Positions 1 through 9,330 of a stretch of DNA of 64,000 bases are shown one piece after another. Under the pieces are notes generated by a model, which was given only the letters and a program-made list of their open reading frames with translations, was not told where the DNA came from and did not search any database. The position numbers and the translations under genes were made by a program. The stretch spans positions 2,170,001-2,234,000 of the forward strand of contig CP019882.1 in assembly GCA_002007745.1 (NCBI GenBank), given 5' to 3'. The stretch comes from Mycolicibacterium litorale (GTDB lineage Bacteria > Actinomycetota > Actinomycetes > Mycobacteriales > Mycobacteriaceae). Each line of letters opens with the position of its first letter. Positions within the stretch are counted from its first letter, which is position 1.

Positions 1-1621
1 CGCTGACGTTCGCGGCCATGACCGCCAACTTCGACGGGGTGGTCTCGGTGGTCTCGCGCTTCGAACCGTTCCGGCCGGCCGCCGAAGACGCCAAACGCCT
101 ATTCAACACGGCACTCGAGTACTGGCCGGTGCTGTTGATGTTCTACGCGATCGTCTCGATTTTGGTCGTGACGATGGTCGGCTGGTGGGCGCTGTCCCGC
201 GTGCTGGACCGGCTGCGCGGCATCCCGGACGTCCACAAGCTGGAGACGCCCGACGAATCCGGGCCCGTCGGACCGGTTCCGGTGCGCCTGGTCGACGCCC
301 AGTTCCGCTATCCCGGAGCCGATCACGACGCCCTGCGTCCGACGAGCCTGACCGTCGACGTCGGCGAGCACGTTGCTATCACCGGCGCGAACGGTTCGGG
401 CAAGACCACGCTGATGTTGTTGCTCGCCGGCCGGCAGCCCACGTCGGGCACCATCGAGCGCCCCGGCGCGGTCGGGCTCGGCCAGCTCGGCGGCACGGCG
501 GTGGTGATGCAGCATCCCGAAAGCCAGGTGTTGGGCACCCGTGTCGCCGACGACGTGGTCTGGGGTCTGCCACCGGGAACACAGACCGATATCGCCGGCG
601 TGCTGGCCGAGGTCGGGTTGACCGGTATGGAAGAGCGTGACACCGGCGGGTTGTCCGGCGGCGAATTGCAGCGACTCTCGGTAGCGGCGGCACTGGCGCG
701 GCGCCCGTCGATGATGATCGCCGACGAAGTCACCAGCATGGTCGATCAGCGGGGGCGTGAGGCGCTGCTGAGCGTGCTGTCCGACCTGACCGAACGTCAC
801 CGCATGGCGCTGGTGCAGATCACCCATTACAACAACGAGGCCGAGACCGCGGACCGGGTGATCAATCTGAGCGACTCGCTGGACAACACCGACATGGTGG
901 AGAGCGCCGCGGCGCCCATCACGACCACTGACACGCCTGCCCGCCGCGGCGCACCGGTGCTCGAGCTCGACCACGTCAATCACGAATACGCCGCGGGCAC
1001 CCCGTGGGCCAAAACCGCCCTGCGTGACGTAACCTTCACCGTCACCGAGGGGAAGGCGTGCTCATCCACGGCGGCAACGGATCGGGCAAGTCGACCTTGG
1101 CGTGGATTCTGGCCGGATTGACCGTGCCGACCACGGGCTCCTGCCTGGTGCGCGGGCGCCCGGCAGCGGACTGCGTGGGTGATGTCGCGATCGCATTCCA
1201 GGCAGCCCGCCTCCAACTCATGCGCAGCAGGGTCGATCTGGAAGTCGCCTCGGCTGCCGGATTCTCACCGGATGACAAGACCCGTGTGATCGCCGCGCTG
1301 GCCAAGGTCGGCCTCGACGCCTCGTTGGCGCGCCGGCGCATCGACCAACTCTCCGGCGGCCAGATGCGTCGGGTGGTGATCGCCGGCCTGCTGGCTCGTT
1401 CACCGCAGGCGTTGATCCTCGATGAGCCGTTGGCCGGTCTGGACGCCGCCAGTCAACGTGGCCTGTTGCGGCTGCTGATCGATTTGCGCCGCAACAGCGG
1501 CCTCACCGTGGTGGTGATCTCGCATGACTTTGTCGGCCTCGAGGAGTTGTGTCCGCGGACCCTGCACCTCGACGGGGGCGTCCTGACACCGGCACCGACG
1601 ACGGCGGGGGACATGTCGTGA
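1..1621 (+). pseudogene. ECF transporter fused S-A-A' chain (Rv2326c-like), 5'-truncated by window, one frameshift
   Basis: Energy-coupling module of an ECF-type importer for a vitamin or metal. The open frame runs in from the window edge. A hydrophobic end of a membrane (S-like) domain comes first, then ATPase domain 1 with Walker [11 protein letters not shown]-loop VVMQHPESQ, signature LSGGELQRL and Walker B IADEV. Domain 2 has Walker [10 protein letters not shown], signature LSGGQMRRV and Walker B ILDEP. The two domains are in different frames. At the G run 1049-1052 one extra G restores a continuous reading from VTEG into [13 protein letters not shown]. The layout matches the roughly 700-aa M. 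tuberculosis Rv2326c, and the EcfT gene follows with a 4-bp overlap, as Rv2325c does. Because the break is one missing base in a G run, I think the gene is intact and the sequence is in error. The substrate is unknown. Confidence 0.8.
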
Positions 1622-2442
1622 CGGCTGGCCGTCAACCACGCCCGGTCGTGTTGCTCCGCCCGATTCCCGGCACCTCGCCGATCCACGAACTGTGGGCTGG
1701 CACCAAACTGGTTGTGGTGCTGGCGTTATCGGCGCTGATGGCGTTCTACCCGGACTGGGTGCCGATAGCGTTGACGTCGATACTGATCGTCGTTGCGATC
1801 CGGATGGCACGCATCCCGCGCGGTGTGGTGCCGTCGGTGCCCACGTGGTTGTGGATCTTGCTGCTGCTCGGCGGCGTGACGGCGGCGCTGGCCGGCGGGG
1901 CGCCCGAACTGCACCTGGGATCCGTCGACATCGGCCTCGGCGGGTTTCTGAAATTCGCCCGCATCACGGTGGTGTCGTTCGTGCTGTTGGCACTCGGGGC
2001 GATGGTGTCGTGGACGACGAACGTCGCCGATGTGGCGCCCGCGGTGGCACGGCTGGGCCGACCGTTGAAGTTCTTCCGCGTCCCGGTCGAGGACTGGGCG
2101 GTGGCCCTTGCCTTGGCGCTGCGTGCTTTTCCCATGCTGCTCGATGAGTTCCGGCTGCTGCACGCTGCTCGACGGTTGCGGCCGCCACCGGTGCTGACAT
2201 CGCGCCGTGCCCAGCGCCGACGCTGGGCCATCGAACTGGTGGACCTGCTGGCGGCGGGAATCACGGTGGCGCTGCGGCGTGCCGACGAGATGGGTGATGC
2301 GATCACCGCGCGCGGCGGCACCGGGCAGATCTCGGCGGCGCCGTCCGGGCCGCGCCGCGCCGACTGGATCGCCCTGGCGATCACCGGGGCGGTATGCGTG
2401 GTCTCGGTGGCACTGCAGATGACGGTGCTGAGCGGGATCTAA
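1618..2442 (+). CDS. ecfT: ECF transporter transmembrane T component (Rv2325c-like)
   Basis: Membrane scaffold that couples the ATPases to the substrate-binding S domain. The 274-aa protein begins with a cytosolic stretch, then several hydrophobic segments ([45 protein letters not shown]). A cytosolic region rich in Arg and Ala follows, containing [24 protein letters not shown]. Ala-Arg-rich coupling helices of this kind dock on the ATPases in EcfT/CbiQ proteins. I chose the GTG at 1618 because it overlaps the upstream ATPase stop (GTGA) and gives the family length; an ATG at 1549 would add residues that read only as antisense-like sequence. The stop overlaps the convergent uspC stop by 4 bp. 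Confidence 0.85.
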   Translation: MTAGRQPRPVVLLRPIPGTSPIHELWAGTKLVVVLALSALMAFYPDWVPIALTSILIVVAIRMARIPRGVVPSVPTWLWILLLLGGVTAALAGGAPELHLGSVDIGLGGFLKFARITVVSFVLLALGAMVSWTTNVADVAPAVARLGRPLKFFRVPVEDWAVALALALRAFPMLLDEFRLLHAARRLRPPPVLTSRRAQRRRWAIELVDLLAAGITVALRRADEMGDAITARGGTGQISAAPSGPRRADWIALAITGAVCVVSVALQMTVLSGI

Positions 2443-3709
2443 CGTTGCGCGGCTGTGTTGGCAGCCTGTTGTGCGGTGGCCAATGCGGTGCTGACGGGCG
2501 TTCTGCCGAGGAACATTTCATCGAAATAGGGCGTGATCGCCTGGTAGCCGGCGGCGAAGCCCGGCCCGCCGGGCGCGGCGATGCGCGGGCCGTCGAGCAC
2601 GGCGAAGAACGGTGTCACGTCGACGCCCTTGCCCGACCAGTAGTCGAAGTACACCTGCTGCGCGGGCACCACCGCCGGAATCGCCGCGCCCTGTCGGCCG
2701 ACATACTCGTTGCCGCGGACGCTGCCCAGCCAGGCCAGCACGGAGCGGACGGCATCGGGATGCGCACTGGCCGGATTGCCCGCCGCGACTATCCCGTTGG
2801 TCACGCTCACTCTGCCGGCCGGCCCAATGGGCAGCATGGCCACCCCCAGCGGAAGCGAGCCTGCTCGGCGATCTGGGCCAGGTTGTAGGTGCCGGATTGG
2901 AAGAGCGCCATCCGCCCGGACAGGAACTGGTTGCGGGAGAAGTCGCCGTTGCCGTTGGTGTCCGACGCCGGCGGGGCGACGTGGTCGGTGTTGATCAGCC
3001 CGACGAGGTAGCCGAATGCTTCGGCGGCGGCCGGGTTGTCGAAGGCGAACCGGTCGCCGTCGGAGAACACCCCGCCGGCCGAGCCGATGTAGTTGAGGTA
3101 GATGGCTTGTAAGTCGTTGGCCGCGTTGTATCCCCACTGCCGACCGTGGGTGAGCCGCCTGAGCAGTGGCCGCAACGTGTCGATGCTGGGGTCGGGATCC
3201 CAGCGCAGCGCGCCCAGTACGGCCGGGTCGACGCCGTCGGCGGTCAGCAGGTCGGCGTTGTAGTAGAGCGCGATCCCGGCGTCGGTCAGTTGTGGGACGC
3301 CCCAGAGCGTGCCGTTGCGGGTGAACTGGGCGACCACCGACGGATCCCAGTCCGTGCCGGGTTCGATGGCCGTCAGCCGATGGTTGTCGGCGTATTCGGC
3401 GAAGGAGGCGTTGTTGATCCAGAAGATGTCGTCAGCACCGCCGCCGGCCACGTCGGTGCGCAGGGTGGTGAAGTAGCTGGCATAGGGCACGACGTTGGTG
3501 CGCACCTCGATGTCGGGGTGGGTGCGGCTGAACTCCCGGAACGACTCCGCGTAGGCGGCGGCGACTGCGGGATCCCACAGCCGCACCGTCACCACCGTCC
3601 TGCCCGACGGCTCGCCGGTGCGGCTCAGCACCCATACGCAGCCCACGAGGAGCAACGCGGCCGTGAGCAGACCGCCCAGCATGCGGGTCGAGGCGCGGGG
3701 CGTGCTCAT
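2439..3709 (-). pseudogene. uspC: UspC amino-sugar/sugar-binding lipoprotein, one frameshift
   Basis: Periplasmic binding lipoprotein of the UspABC importer. The N-terminus has a signal peptide with lipobox LLVGC at about residue 24, then a family-1 extracellular solute-binding domain (YASYFTTLRTDVAGGGADDIFWINN, LTDAGIALYYNADLL, FQSGTYNLAQI). The reading frame breaks in the G run at 2843-2847 (C on the plus strand). One extra base joins ARFRWG to VAMLPIGPAG, and the protein then continues to a normal end (TALATAQQAAN), about 423 aa in all, near the 440 aa of M. tuberculosis UspC. The start ATG overlaps the uspB stop (ATGA). The order uspA-uspB-uspC next to tldD matches the Rv2315c-Rv2318 region. 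The lesion is probably a sequencing error. Confidence 0.82.
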
Positions 3710-4518
3710 TTCAGTCCCGTGACGACGATCGAGCGCACGATCTGACGCTGGAACACCAGGAACAGCGCGATCAAGGGAACGATCGCCACCGTCGTCGCCG
3801 CCATCACCAGCGTCCACTGCGCGTTGTACTGGGTCTGTAAACCGGCCGTGGCCACCGTCAGCACCCGCCAGGTGCCTCCGCTGGTGATCACCAGCGGCCA
3901 CATGAACGAATTCCATTGGCTGACAACAGTGATCAGAGTCAGTGTCACCAGAATCGGCTTACTCGCCGGCACTATCACGTGCACGATCACGTCGAGGGTG
4001 TTGGCGCCGTCGAGCCGGGCGGCGTTGATCAGATCATCGGGAACACCGCGAAAATACTCACGTAACAGGAAGATCGCGTACGGCGAACCGAACAGGAACG
4101 GCAACACCAGCGCCCAGAATGTGTTGCGCAGCCCGGCCTGCGCCATCATCAGATACAGCGGCACCACCGTGACGGTGCCCGGCACCATCAGGGTGGCGAT
4201 GTACACCCAGAACAGCGGGTCACGCCCGGCGAACCGCAGCTTGGCGAACGCGAAGGCGGCCAGGACCGAGAACGTCAACTGCCCCAGGGCGATCGTCGCG
4301 GTCATCAATGCGGTGACCGCCAAAGCTCGGCCGAAGCCCGCGTCACCGAGCGCGGCGTAGTTGGCCAGCGTCGGCGGGCGGGGCAGCGACAGCGGGGCAC
4401 CGGTGGCGAACTGCTGCGCCGAGGTGACCGAGGTCAGCAGGCCCAACCCGAACGGCAGCAGGGTGATCAGCGCACCGGTCAGCAGCCCGAGATAGACCAG
4501 CGCGTTACGTGAGGTCAT
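3706..4518 (-). CDS. uspB: UspB sugar ABC transporter permease (MalG type)
   Basis: Inner-membrane permease subunit of 270 aa. It has six predicted hydrophobic segments, starting with VYLGLLTGALITLLPFGLGLLT. The EAA-type loop contacting the ATPase reads DDLINAARLDGANTLDVIVHVIVP. This is a MalG/CUT1-family permease. Its start overlaps the uspA end (the two share 4505-4518) and its stop overlaps the uspC start by 4 bp, so the three genes form a coupled operon. No ATPase gene lies in the cluster; CUT1 systems of this type often share an MsiK/SugC-like ATPase encoded elsewhere. Confidence 0.9.
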   Translation of the reverse strand: MTSRNALVYLGLLTGALITLLPFGLGLLTSVTSAQQFATGAPLSLPRPPTLANYAALGDAGFGRALAVTALMTATIALGQLTFSVLAAFAFAKLRFAGRDPLFWVYIATLMVPGTVTVVPLYLMMAQAGLRNTFWALVLPFLFGSPYAIFLLREYFRGVPDDLINAARLDGANTLDVIVHVIVPASKPILVTLTLITVVSQWNSFMWPLVITSGGTWRVLTVATAGLQTQYNAQWTLVMAATTVAIVPLIALFLVFQRQIVRSIVVTGLK

Positions 4519-5386
4519 AGCTGATCCGTCGGCGAAAGTAGAGCTGCTGCACCACGGTCGCGCCCACCAGGATGACGAACAGCACCAGTGCCATCACCGC
4601 CGCCCGTCCGATCGCGGCTGCACCGAACGCCTCGGCGTAGATGCGGTGTGCCACCAAGTCGGTGCGTCCGGCCGGCCCGCCACCGGTCAGGGCGTAGACC
4701 GTGTCGAACACCTGCGCCGCGCTGACGATGCCGGTGACCGAGACGAAGAACAGGGTGGGTCGCAGCATCGGCAGCGTGATGTGCCAGAAGCGCTGCCAGC
4801 CGGTTGCGCCGTCCAGTTGGGCGGCGGCGTGGACCTGCGGCGGGATGGCCAGGATGCCGGCCAGGAAGAACAGCGTCACATAGCCGACGTTGGTCCATAC
4901 CGTGACCGCCGAGACGACCGGCAACGCCAGGCCGGGGTCGGTGAGCCACTCGACGGGCCGGCCCAGCACGGTGCTGACCGCACCGTCGGTGGGGGCCAGG
5001 ATCCAGTGCCAGAGCACCGCCACGGCCAGCGGCGAGCACACCCACGGCAGCACGTACAGGGTGCGGAACACCCCGCTGCCGGGCAGTTCGCGGGCCAGCA
5101 GGGACGCGGCGATCAAGCCGAGGAGAATCTGGACGGGCACCACGATGGCGATGAAGGCCAGCGTCACCAGCAGTGAATTGCCGAAACCCGGATCGGTGAG
5201 CACCGAGCGCCAATTGTCCAGCCCCACATAACGGATCGGGCCGAGCAGATCCCAGCGGTGCAGGCTCAGCCACACCACCACCAGCATGGGCAGCAGCAGG
5301 AAACACACCACCCCAAACAGGCTCGGCGCCAACAGCGCGTACCCCAGCAGGGTCGAGCGCACACGCCGGGTCCTCACCCCCGCCAT
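4505..5386 (-). CDS. uspA: UspA sugar ABC transporter permease (MalF type)
   Basis: Permease subunit pairing with UspB, 293 aa from the ATG at 5386. The hydrophobic segments begin at LLGYALLAPSLFGVVCFLLLPM, and the EAA loop reads VHAAAQLDGATGWQRFWHITLPML. The frame stays open upstream to about 5725, but that extension is Pro/Arg-rich and antisense to tldD, so I exclude it. The gene is divergent from tldD, with only 38 bp between the starts. First gene of uspABC, a mycobacterial importer whose UspC has been reported to bind amino sugars. Confidence 0.9.
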   Translation of the reverse strand: MAGVRTRRVRSTLLGYALLAPSLFGVVCFLLLPMLVVVWLSLHRWDLLGPIRYVGLDNWRSVLTDPGFGNSLLVTLAFIAIVVPVQILLGLIAASLLARELPGSGVFRTLYVLPWVCSPLAVAVLWHWILAPTDGAVSTVLGRPVEWLTDPGLALPVVSAVTVWTNVGYVTLFFLAGILAIPPQVHAAAQLDGATGWQRFWHITLPMLRPTLFFVSVTGIVSAAQVFDTVYALTGGGPAGRTDLVAHRIYAEAFGAAAIGRAAVMALVLFVILVGATVVQQLYFRRRISYDLT

Positions 5387-5412
5387 TAAAGCCGGTTCGC
5401 CGGGCGGCCCGT

Positions 5413-5424
5413 TACGGTAGAGCC
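5413..5424 (+). promoter_or_regulatory. Putative -10 element for leaderless tldD mRNA
   Basis: TACGGT at 5413-5418 fits the mycobacterial TANNNT -10 pattern and lies 6 bases before the GTG start. No Shine-Dalgarno sequence is visible, which fits transcription starting at the GTG itself. This is inferred from spacing only. Confidence 0.4.
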
Positions 5425-6939
5425 GTGAGTCCACGTGATGTCGACGCCGACTTTCTGGCCCTGCCCCGCCACGAGCTGGCCGACGCCGCCCTGAGCGCGG
5501 CCGTTGCCGCCGGCGCCAGCTACGCCGACCTGCGCATCCACGCCACCACCTCCGAGGTGGTGCAGCTGCGGGATGCCGAGTTGGAGACCGCCGTGACCGA
5601 CCGGGAGATCGGCATGGCGGTGCGGGTGATCGTCGACGGCACCTGGGGCTTTGCCTCGCACGCCGAGCTGGCCCCGGAGGTCGCCGCCGAGACGGCGCGC
5701 CGGGCCGTGGCGGTGGCGACGGCACTGTCCGCGCTGAACGCCGAGCGCATCGAGCTGGCGCCCGAACCGGTCTATCGCGAGGCCAGTTGGGTGTCGAACT
5801 ATGCGATCGACCCGTTCACGGTGTCGACTGCCGACAAGATCGGCCTGCTCGGGGAGTATTCGGGCCGGCTGCTGGCTTCCGATGGGGTCGACCACGTGTC
5901 GGCGATGGTCAACACCGTCAAGGAGCAGGTGTTCTACGCCGACACGTTCGGGTCGTCGATCACTCAGCAGCGGGTGCGGATGATGCCGGTGCTGGAGGCG
6001 GTGGCCGTGGACCCGGCCGCCGGCAGCTTCGAATCGATGCGCACATTGGCCCCGCCGACCGCGCGTGGCTGGGAAGCCCTGGCCGGCGACGAGGTGTGGG
6101 ACTGGACCGCCGAACTGGCCGAACTGCCCAGCCTGCTGGCCGAGAAGACCAAGGCCCCCAGTGTGCTGGCCGGCCCGACGGATCTGGTGATCGATCCGAC
6201 GAACCTCTGGCTGACCATTCACGAATCCATCGGCCACGCGACCGAATACGACCGAGCGATCGGATACGAAGCGGCCTATGCCGGCACGTCGTTCGCCACC
6301 CCGGACAAGCTCAACATCATGCGCTATGGCTCGCCGGTGATGAACGTGACCGCCGACCGGACCGTCGAATACGGCCTGGCCACAATCGGATACGACGACG
6401 AAGGGGTGGCCGCGCAGAGCTGGGACCTGGTGCGCGACGGCATCTTCGTCGGCTACCAATTGGACCGGGTGTTCGCGCCGCGGCTGGGGCAGACCCGTTC
6501 CAACGGCTGTTCCTACGCCGACTCCCCACACCACGTTCCCATCCAGCGGATGGCCAACGTGTCGCTGCAGCCGGGGACCGAGGACCTGTCCACCGAGGAC
6601 CTGATCGGCCGGGTCGCCGACGGCATCTACATCGTCGGGGACAAGTCCTGGTCGATCGACATGCAGCGGTACAACTTCCAGTTCACCGGGCAGCGGTTCT
6701 ACCGGATCCGCGACGGCCGCCTCGACGGGCAGTTGCGTGATGTGGCCTACCAGGCCACCACCACCGATTTCTGGAATTCGATGGAAGCCGTCGGCGGGCC
6801 GTCCACCTGGCGCCTCGGTGGGGCGTTCAACTGCGGCAAAGCCCAGCCGGGTCAGGTGGCTGCGGTCAGCCACGGCTGCCCGTCGGCGCTGTTCCGGGGA
6901 GTGAACGTGCTGAACACGCGTGAGGAGGCCGGCCGATGA
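5425..6939 (+). CDS. tldD: TldD-family metalloprotease
   Basis: TldD subunit of the TldD/TldE protease, a cytosolic Zn protease that in Enterobacteria matures microcin B17 and degrades the antitoxin CcdA; the mycobacterial role is unknown. The 504-aa protein has the HExxxH-type metal motif HESIGH in a conserved block (WLTIHESIGHATEYDR) at about residues 262-275. A C-terminal block (FNCGKAQPGQ) with a second conserved Cys follows, and the N-terminal domain (GASYADLRIHATTSEVVQLRD) is typical. Length equals that of Rv2315c. Its stop codon overlaps the start of the repeat mini-ORF (ATGA at 6936-6939), which in turn overlaps tldE, so tldD and tldE are translationally linked. Confidence 0.92.
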   Translation: MSPRDVDADFLALPRHELADAALSAAVAAGASYADLRIHATTSEVVQLRDAELETAVTDREIGMAVRVIVDGTWGFASHAELAPEVAAETARRAVAVATALSALNAERIELAPEPVYREASWVSNYAIDPFTVSTADKIGLLGEYSGRLLASDGVDHVSAMVNTVKEQVFYADTFGSSITQQRVRMMPVLEAVAVDPAAGSFESMRTLAPPTARGWEALAGDEVWDWTAELAELPSLLAEKTKAPSVLAGPTDLVIDPTNLWLTIHESIGHATEYDRAIGYEAAYAGTSFATPDKLNIMRYGSPVMNVTADRTVEYGLATIGYDDEGVAAQSWDLVRDGIFVGYQLDRVFAPRLGQTRSNGCSYADSPHHVPIQRMANVSLQPGTEDLSTEDLIGRVADGIYIVGDKSWSIDMQRYNFQFTGQRFYRIRDGRLDGQLRDVAYQATTTDFWNSMEAVGGPSTWRLGGAFNCGKAQPGQVAAVSHGCPSALFRGVNVLNTREEAGR

Positions 6940-7100
6940 GCGTCAGCGAAGAGGCCAATGGGGTGGAGTCGATGAGCGTCAGCGAAGAGGCCAATGGGGT
7001 GGAGTCGATGAGCGTCAGCGAAGAGGCCAATGGGGTGGAGTCGATGAGCGTCAGCGAAGAGGCCAATGGGGTGGAGTCGATGAGCGTCAGCGAAGAGGCC
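6936..7100 (+). repeat. 36-bp perfect tandem repeat, 4 full copies plus a 21-bp partial copy
   Basis: Units start at 6936, 6972, 7008, 7044 and 7080 (each begins ATGAGCGTCAGCGAAGAGG). The first four copies are identical over 36 bp. The fifth matches for 21 bp and then diverges. Thirty-six is divisible by three, so copy-number changes keep the frame and both flanking ATGA junctions. Complete identity suggests recent expansion or VNTR behaviour. Confidence 0.95.
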
Positions 7101-7124
7101 AGATCGGGGTGGGATCGCGCATGA
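6936..7124 (+). CDS. Repeat-peptide mini-ORF bridging tldD and tldE
   Basis: A 62-codon open frame made of four perfect copies of the dodecapeptide MSVSEEANGVES, then a partial copy ending [14 protein letters not shown]. It starts inside the tldD stop (ATGA) and ends inside the tldE start (ATGA), and each repeat begins with its own ATG. The acidic peptide has no signal sequence and matches no family I know. Whether the product is made or the ORF only carries ribosomes from tldD to tldE cannot be decided from sequence. The arrangement resembles mycobacterial MIRU elements, whose small ORFs also overlap both flanking genes, but I do not recognise the sequence as a known MIRU. Confidence 0.5.
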   Translation: MSVSEEANGVESMSVSEEANGVESMSVSEEANGVESMSVSEEANGVESMSVSEEARSGWDRA

Positions 7125-8482
7125 TCCCCGCACAGCAGGTCGTCGAACTGGCGCTGGCGGCCGCCACCGTCGACGAGACCATCGTCATCGTCACCGACCG
7201 GGCCGAGGCGTCACTGCGCTGGGCCGGCAACTCGATGACCACCAACGGGGTTTCCACCACCCGGTCGACCACGGTCATTTCCATTGTCCGCACAGGCAAT
7301 ACGTCGCACACCGGCGCGATCCGCACCAGCGACGTCAACCCGGGCGCCATCGCCGGTGTGGTCGCCGCCGCCGAGCGGGCCGCGCACGCCGCGCCGGAGG
7401 CCCGCGACAGTACCGCCCTGCTCACCGGCGGCGGAATACCGGACGACTGGAACCACCCGGTGCCCGAAACCGGAGCCGAGGTGTTCGCCGACGTCGCGGA
7501 GTCCCTCGCCGGTGGGTTCGGCGGCTCCGACCGGCTGTACGGCTACGCCCACCATGTGGTGGAGACGACATTCCTGGCCACGTCCACCGGCATCCGCCGG
7601 CGCTTCACCCAGCCGACCGGCACCGTCGAGATCAACGCCAAACGTGACGGCGCCAGCGCCTGGGCCGGGGTCAGCACGCCGTGGTTCACCGACGTCCCCA
7701 CCGACACGCTGCTCGACGATCTGGCGATGCGGCTGGGCTGGGCGAAGCGGACCGTCGAGCTACCCGCCGGTCGGTACGAGACACTGATGCCACCGTCGAC
7801 GGTGGCTGACATGATGATCTACCTGGGTTGGTCGATGGACGGCCGCGGCGCCGAAGAAGGGCGCACCGCGCTGTCGGCACCGGGTGGTGGGACTCGGGTG
7901 GGGGAGAAGCTCACCGACCTCCCGCTGACCATGTACTCCGATCCGTTCGCCCCCGGTCTGCAGTGCGCTCCGTTCGTGGCGGCGGCCAGCAGTTCGGAAA
8001 CGGTGTCGATGTTCGACAACGGGATGGACATCGGCCGCGTGGACTGGATCCGCGACGGCACCATCAACGCGCTGGCGTACCCGCGCGCCGCCGCCGCGGA
8101 ATTCGGCACCGTCACCGCGGTGCCGGCCGACAACCTGCTGATGACCGGCGGCAGCGCTGAGCTGGCCGATATGGTGGCGGCCACCGAGCGAGGGCTGCTG
8201 CTGACCACGCTGTGGTATATCCGCACCGTCGATCCCACCACCTTGCTGTTGACCGGACTGACCCGTGACGGGGTGTATCTGATCGAAGACGGCGAAGTCA
8301 CCGGCGCGGTCAACAACTTCCGCTTCAACGAGAGCCCGCTGGACTTGCTGCGGCGAGCCACCGAGGCCGGCCTCGCCGAACCGACGCTGCCCCGAGAGTG
8401 GGGTGACTGGGCGACTCGCGCGGTGATGCCGACGTTGCGAATCCCCGACTTCCACATGTCATCAGTCAGTCAGGCGCAATAA
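7121..8482 (+). CDS. tldE: TldE (PmbA)-family protease partner
   Basis: Partner subunit of TldD. The 453-aa protein from the ATG at 7121 has the PmbA/TldE fold without the HExxxH zinc motif, as expected for the TldE half. The N-terminal block [14 protein letters not shown] and the C-terminal blocks [19 protein letters not shown] and [16 protein letters not shown] are typical. The frame is open upstream to 6920, but that would place an Arg/Gln-rich translation of the 36-bp repeats in front, so I take the ATG in the ATGA overlap. M. tuberculosis Rv2314c has nearly the same length (457 aa). Confidence 0.9.
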   Translation: MIPAQQVVELALAAATVDETIVIVTDRAEASLRWAGNSMTTNGVSTTRSTTVISIVRTGNTSHTGAIRTSDVNPGAIAGVVAAAERAAHAAPEARDSTALLTGGGIPDDWNHPVPETGAEVFADVAESLAGGFGGSDRLYGYAHHVVETTFLATSTGIRRRFTQPTGTVEINAKRDGASAWAGVSTPWFTDVPTDTLLDDLAMRLGWAKRTVELPAGRYETLMPPSTVADMMIYLGWSMDGRGAEEGRTALSAPGGGTRVGEKLTDLPLTMYSDPFAPGLQCAPFVAAASSSETVSMFDNGMDIGRVDWIRDGTINALAYPRAAAAEFGTVTAVPADNLLMTGGSAELADMVAATERGLLLTTLWYIRTVDPTTLLLTGLTRDGVYLIEDGEVTGAVNNFRFNESPLDLLRRATEAGLAEPTLPREWGDWATRAVMPTLRIPDFHMSSVSQAQ

Positions 8483-8490
8483 TCCTTCGA

Positions 8491-9330
8491 ATGGACGACG
8501 ATCTCGACGCTGAGCTGACCAAGCTGGTCGTGCAGTCACCGGCAGGCCAGCAGCGGCTGGTGGGTCTGGTGCGCGCCACGTGCGCCGATACCCTGTCGTT
8601 GACCGCGCTGCCGTCGGAAACGGTGGTGCCGTCGCCGGAATCAGACACCAAGGTGGTCGCGGACTTCGCCGAGCAGTTCAGCGTCGACGTCTCCGCGGTG
8701 TCCGACCGGCAGCGCGAGTCGCTGACCGCGGCGCTGGGGGCGGCGAGTTTCGGTGCCGTCATCCAGATGTTCGTCGCCGATTTCCTGCCTCGGGTGCGCA
8801 ATGGCCTGGAGGTGCTCGGCCTGCCGGTGGGGTGGGTGCCGAACAGCCCGGTCTGGGATTCGGGGATCGACGCCGCCGACGTGTTGTTCAACCGGCTGCT
8901 GCCCGGGGTGGCGCGGCTGCGCTCGCTGGACCCGGTGACCAGCGAGGTGGTGCGACTGCGTGGCGCCGCCCAGCACAACTGCCGACTGTGCAAGTCGCTG
9001 CGGGAGGGTCATGCGCTCGATGCCGGCGGCACCGAATCGCTGTACGAGGACATCGAGCATTACGAGTCCTCGGAGTTGCTGTCCGAGGCGCAGAAAGCGG
9101 CGCTGCGGTACACCGATGCGCTGATCTGGTCACCGGCGCGGATCGAACCCGCCGTCGCGGCCGGGGTGCGCGAGCACTTCTCCCTCGAGCAGGCCCGCGA
9201 ACTCACTCTGGACGTTATGCGCAACGCCAGCAACAAGATTGCCGTCGCACTGAAGGCGGACGCCGCTCGGGTCGAGGACGGTACCGAGCGCTATCTCATC
9301 GATGCGGACGGTCAGACCCAGTTCGCCTGA
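8491..9330 (+). CDS. Carboxymuconolactone decarboxylase/AhpD-like protein
   Basis: A 279-aa all-helical protein with an AhpD/CMD-type core. The redox motif is CxxC in [14 protein letters not shown] at about residues 168-171, followed by the conserved helix ([15 protein letters not shown]). In AhpD the two Cys relay electrons to the peroxiredoxin AhpC; here only the motif is visible, and no ahpC is nearby. It starts 8 bp after tldE and may belong to the same transcript. Its 3' end overlaps the convergent lyase gene by 35 bp. The cellular role is not established. Confidence 0.7.
   Translation: MDDDLDAELTKLVVQSPAGQQRLVGLVRATCADTLSLTALPSETVVPSPESDTKVVADFAEQFSVDVSAVSDRQRESLTAALGAASFGAVIQMFVADFLPRVRNGLEVLGLPVGWVPNSPVWDSGIDAADVLFNRLLPGVARLRSLDPVTSEVVRLRGAAQHNCRLCKSLREGHALDAGGTESLYEDIEHYESSELLSEAQKAALRYTDALIWSPARIEPAVAAGVREHFSLEQARELTLDVMRNASNKIAVALKADAARVEDGTERYLIDADGQTQFA

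Noticed and set aside
5387..5725. N-terminal extension of uspA
   Set aside because: Pro/Arg-rich and antisense to tldD; the ATG at 5386 starts a normal first membrane segment.
6936..7100. CRISPR array
   Set aside because: The repeats are directly adjacent, with no spacers, and form an open reading frame.
6920..7120. N-terminal extension of tldE with DERQRRGQWGG-type repeats
   Set aside because: It is a reading of the 36-bp repeats in another frame. The ATG at 7121 fits family length and the ATGA overlap.
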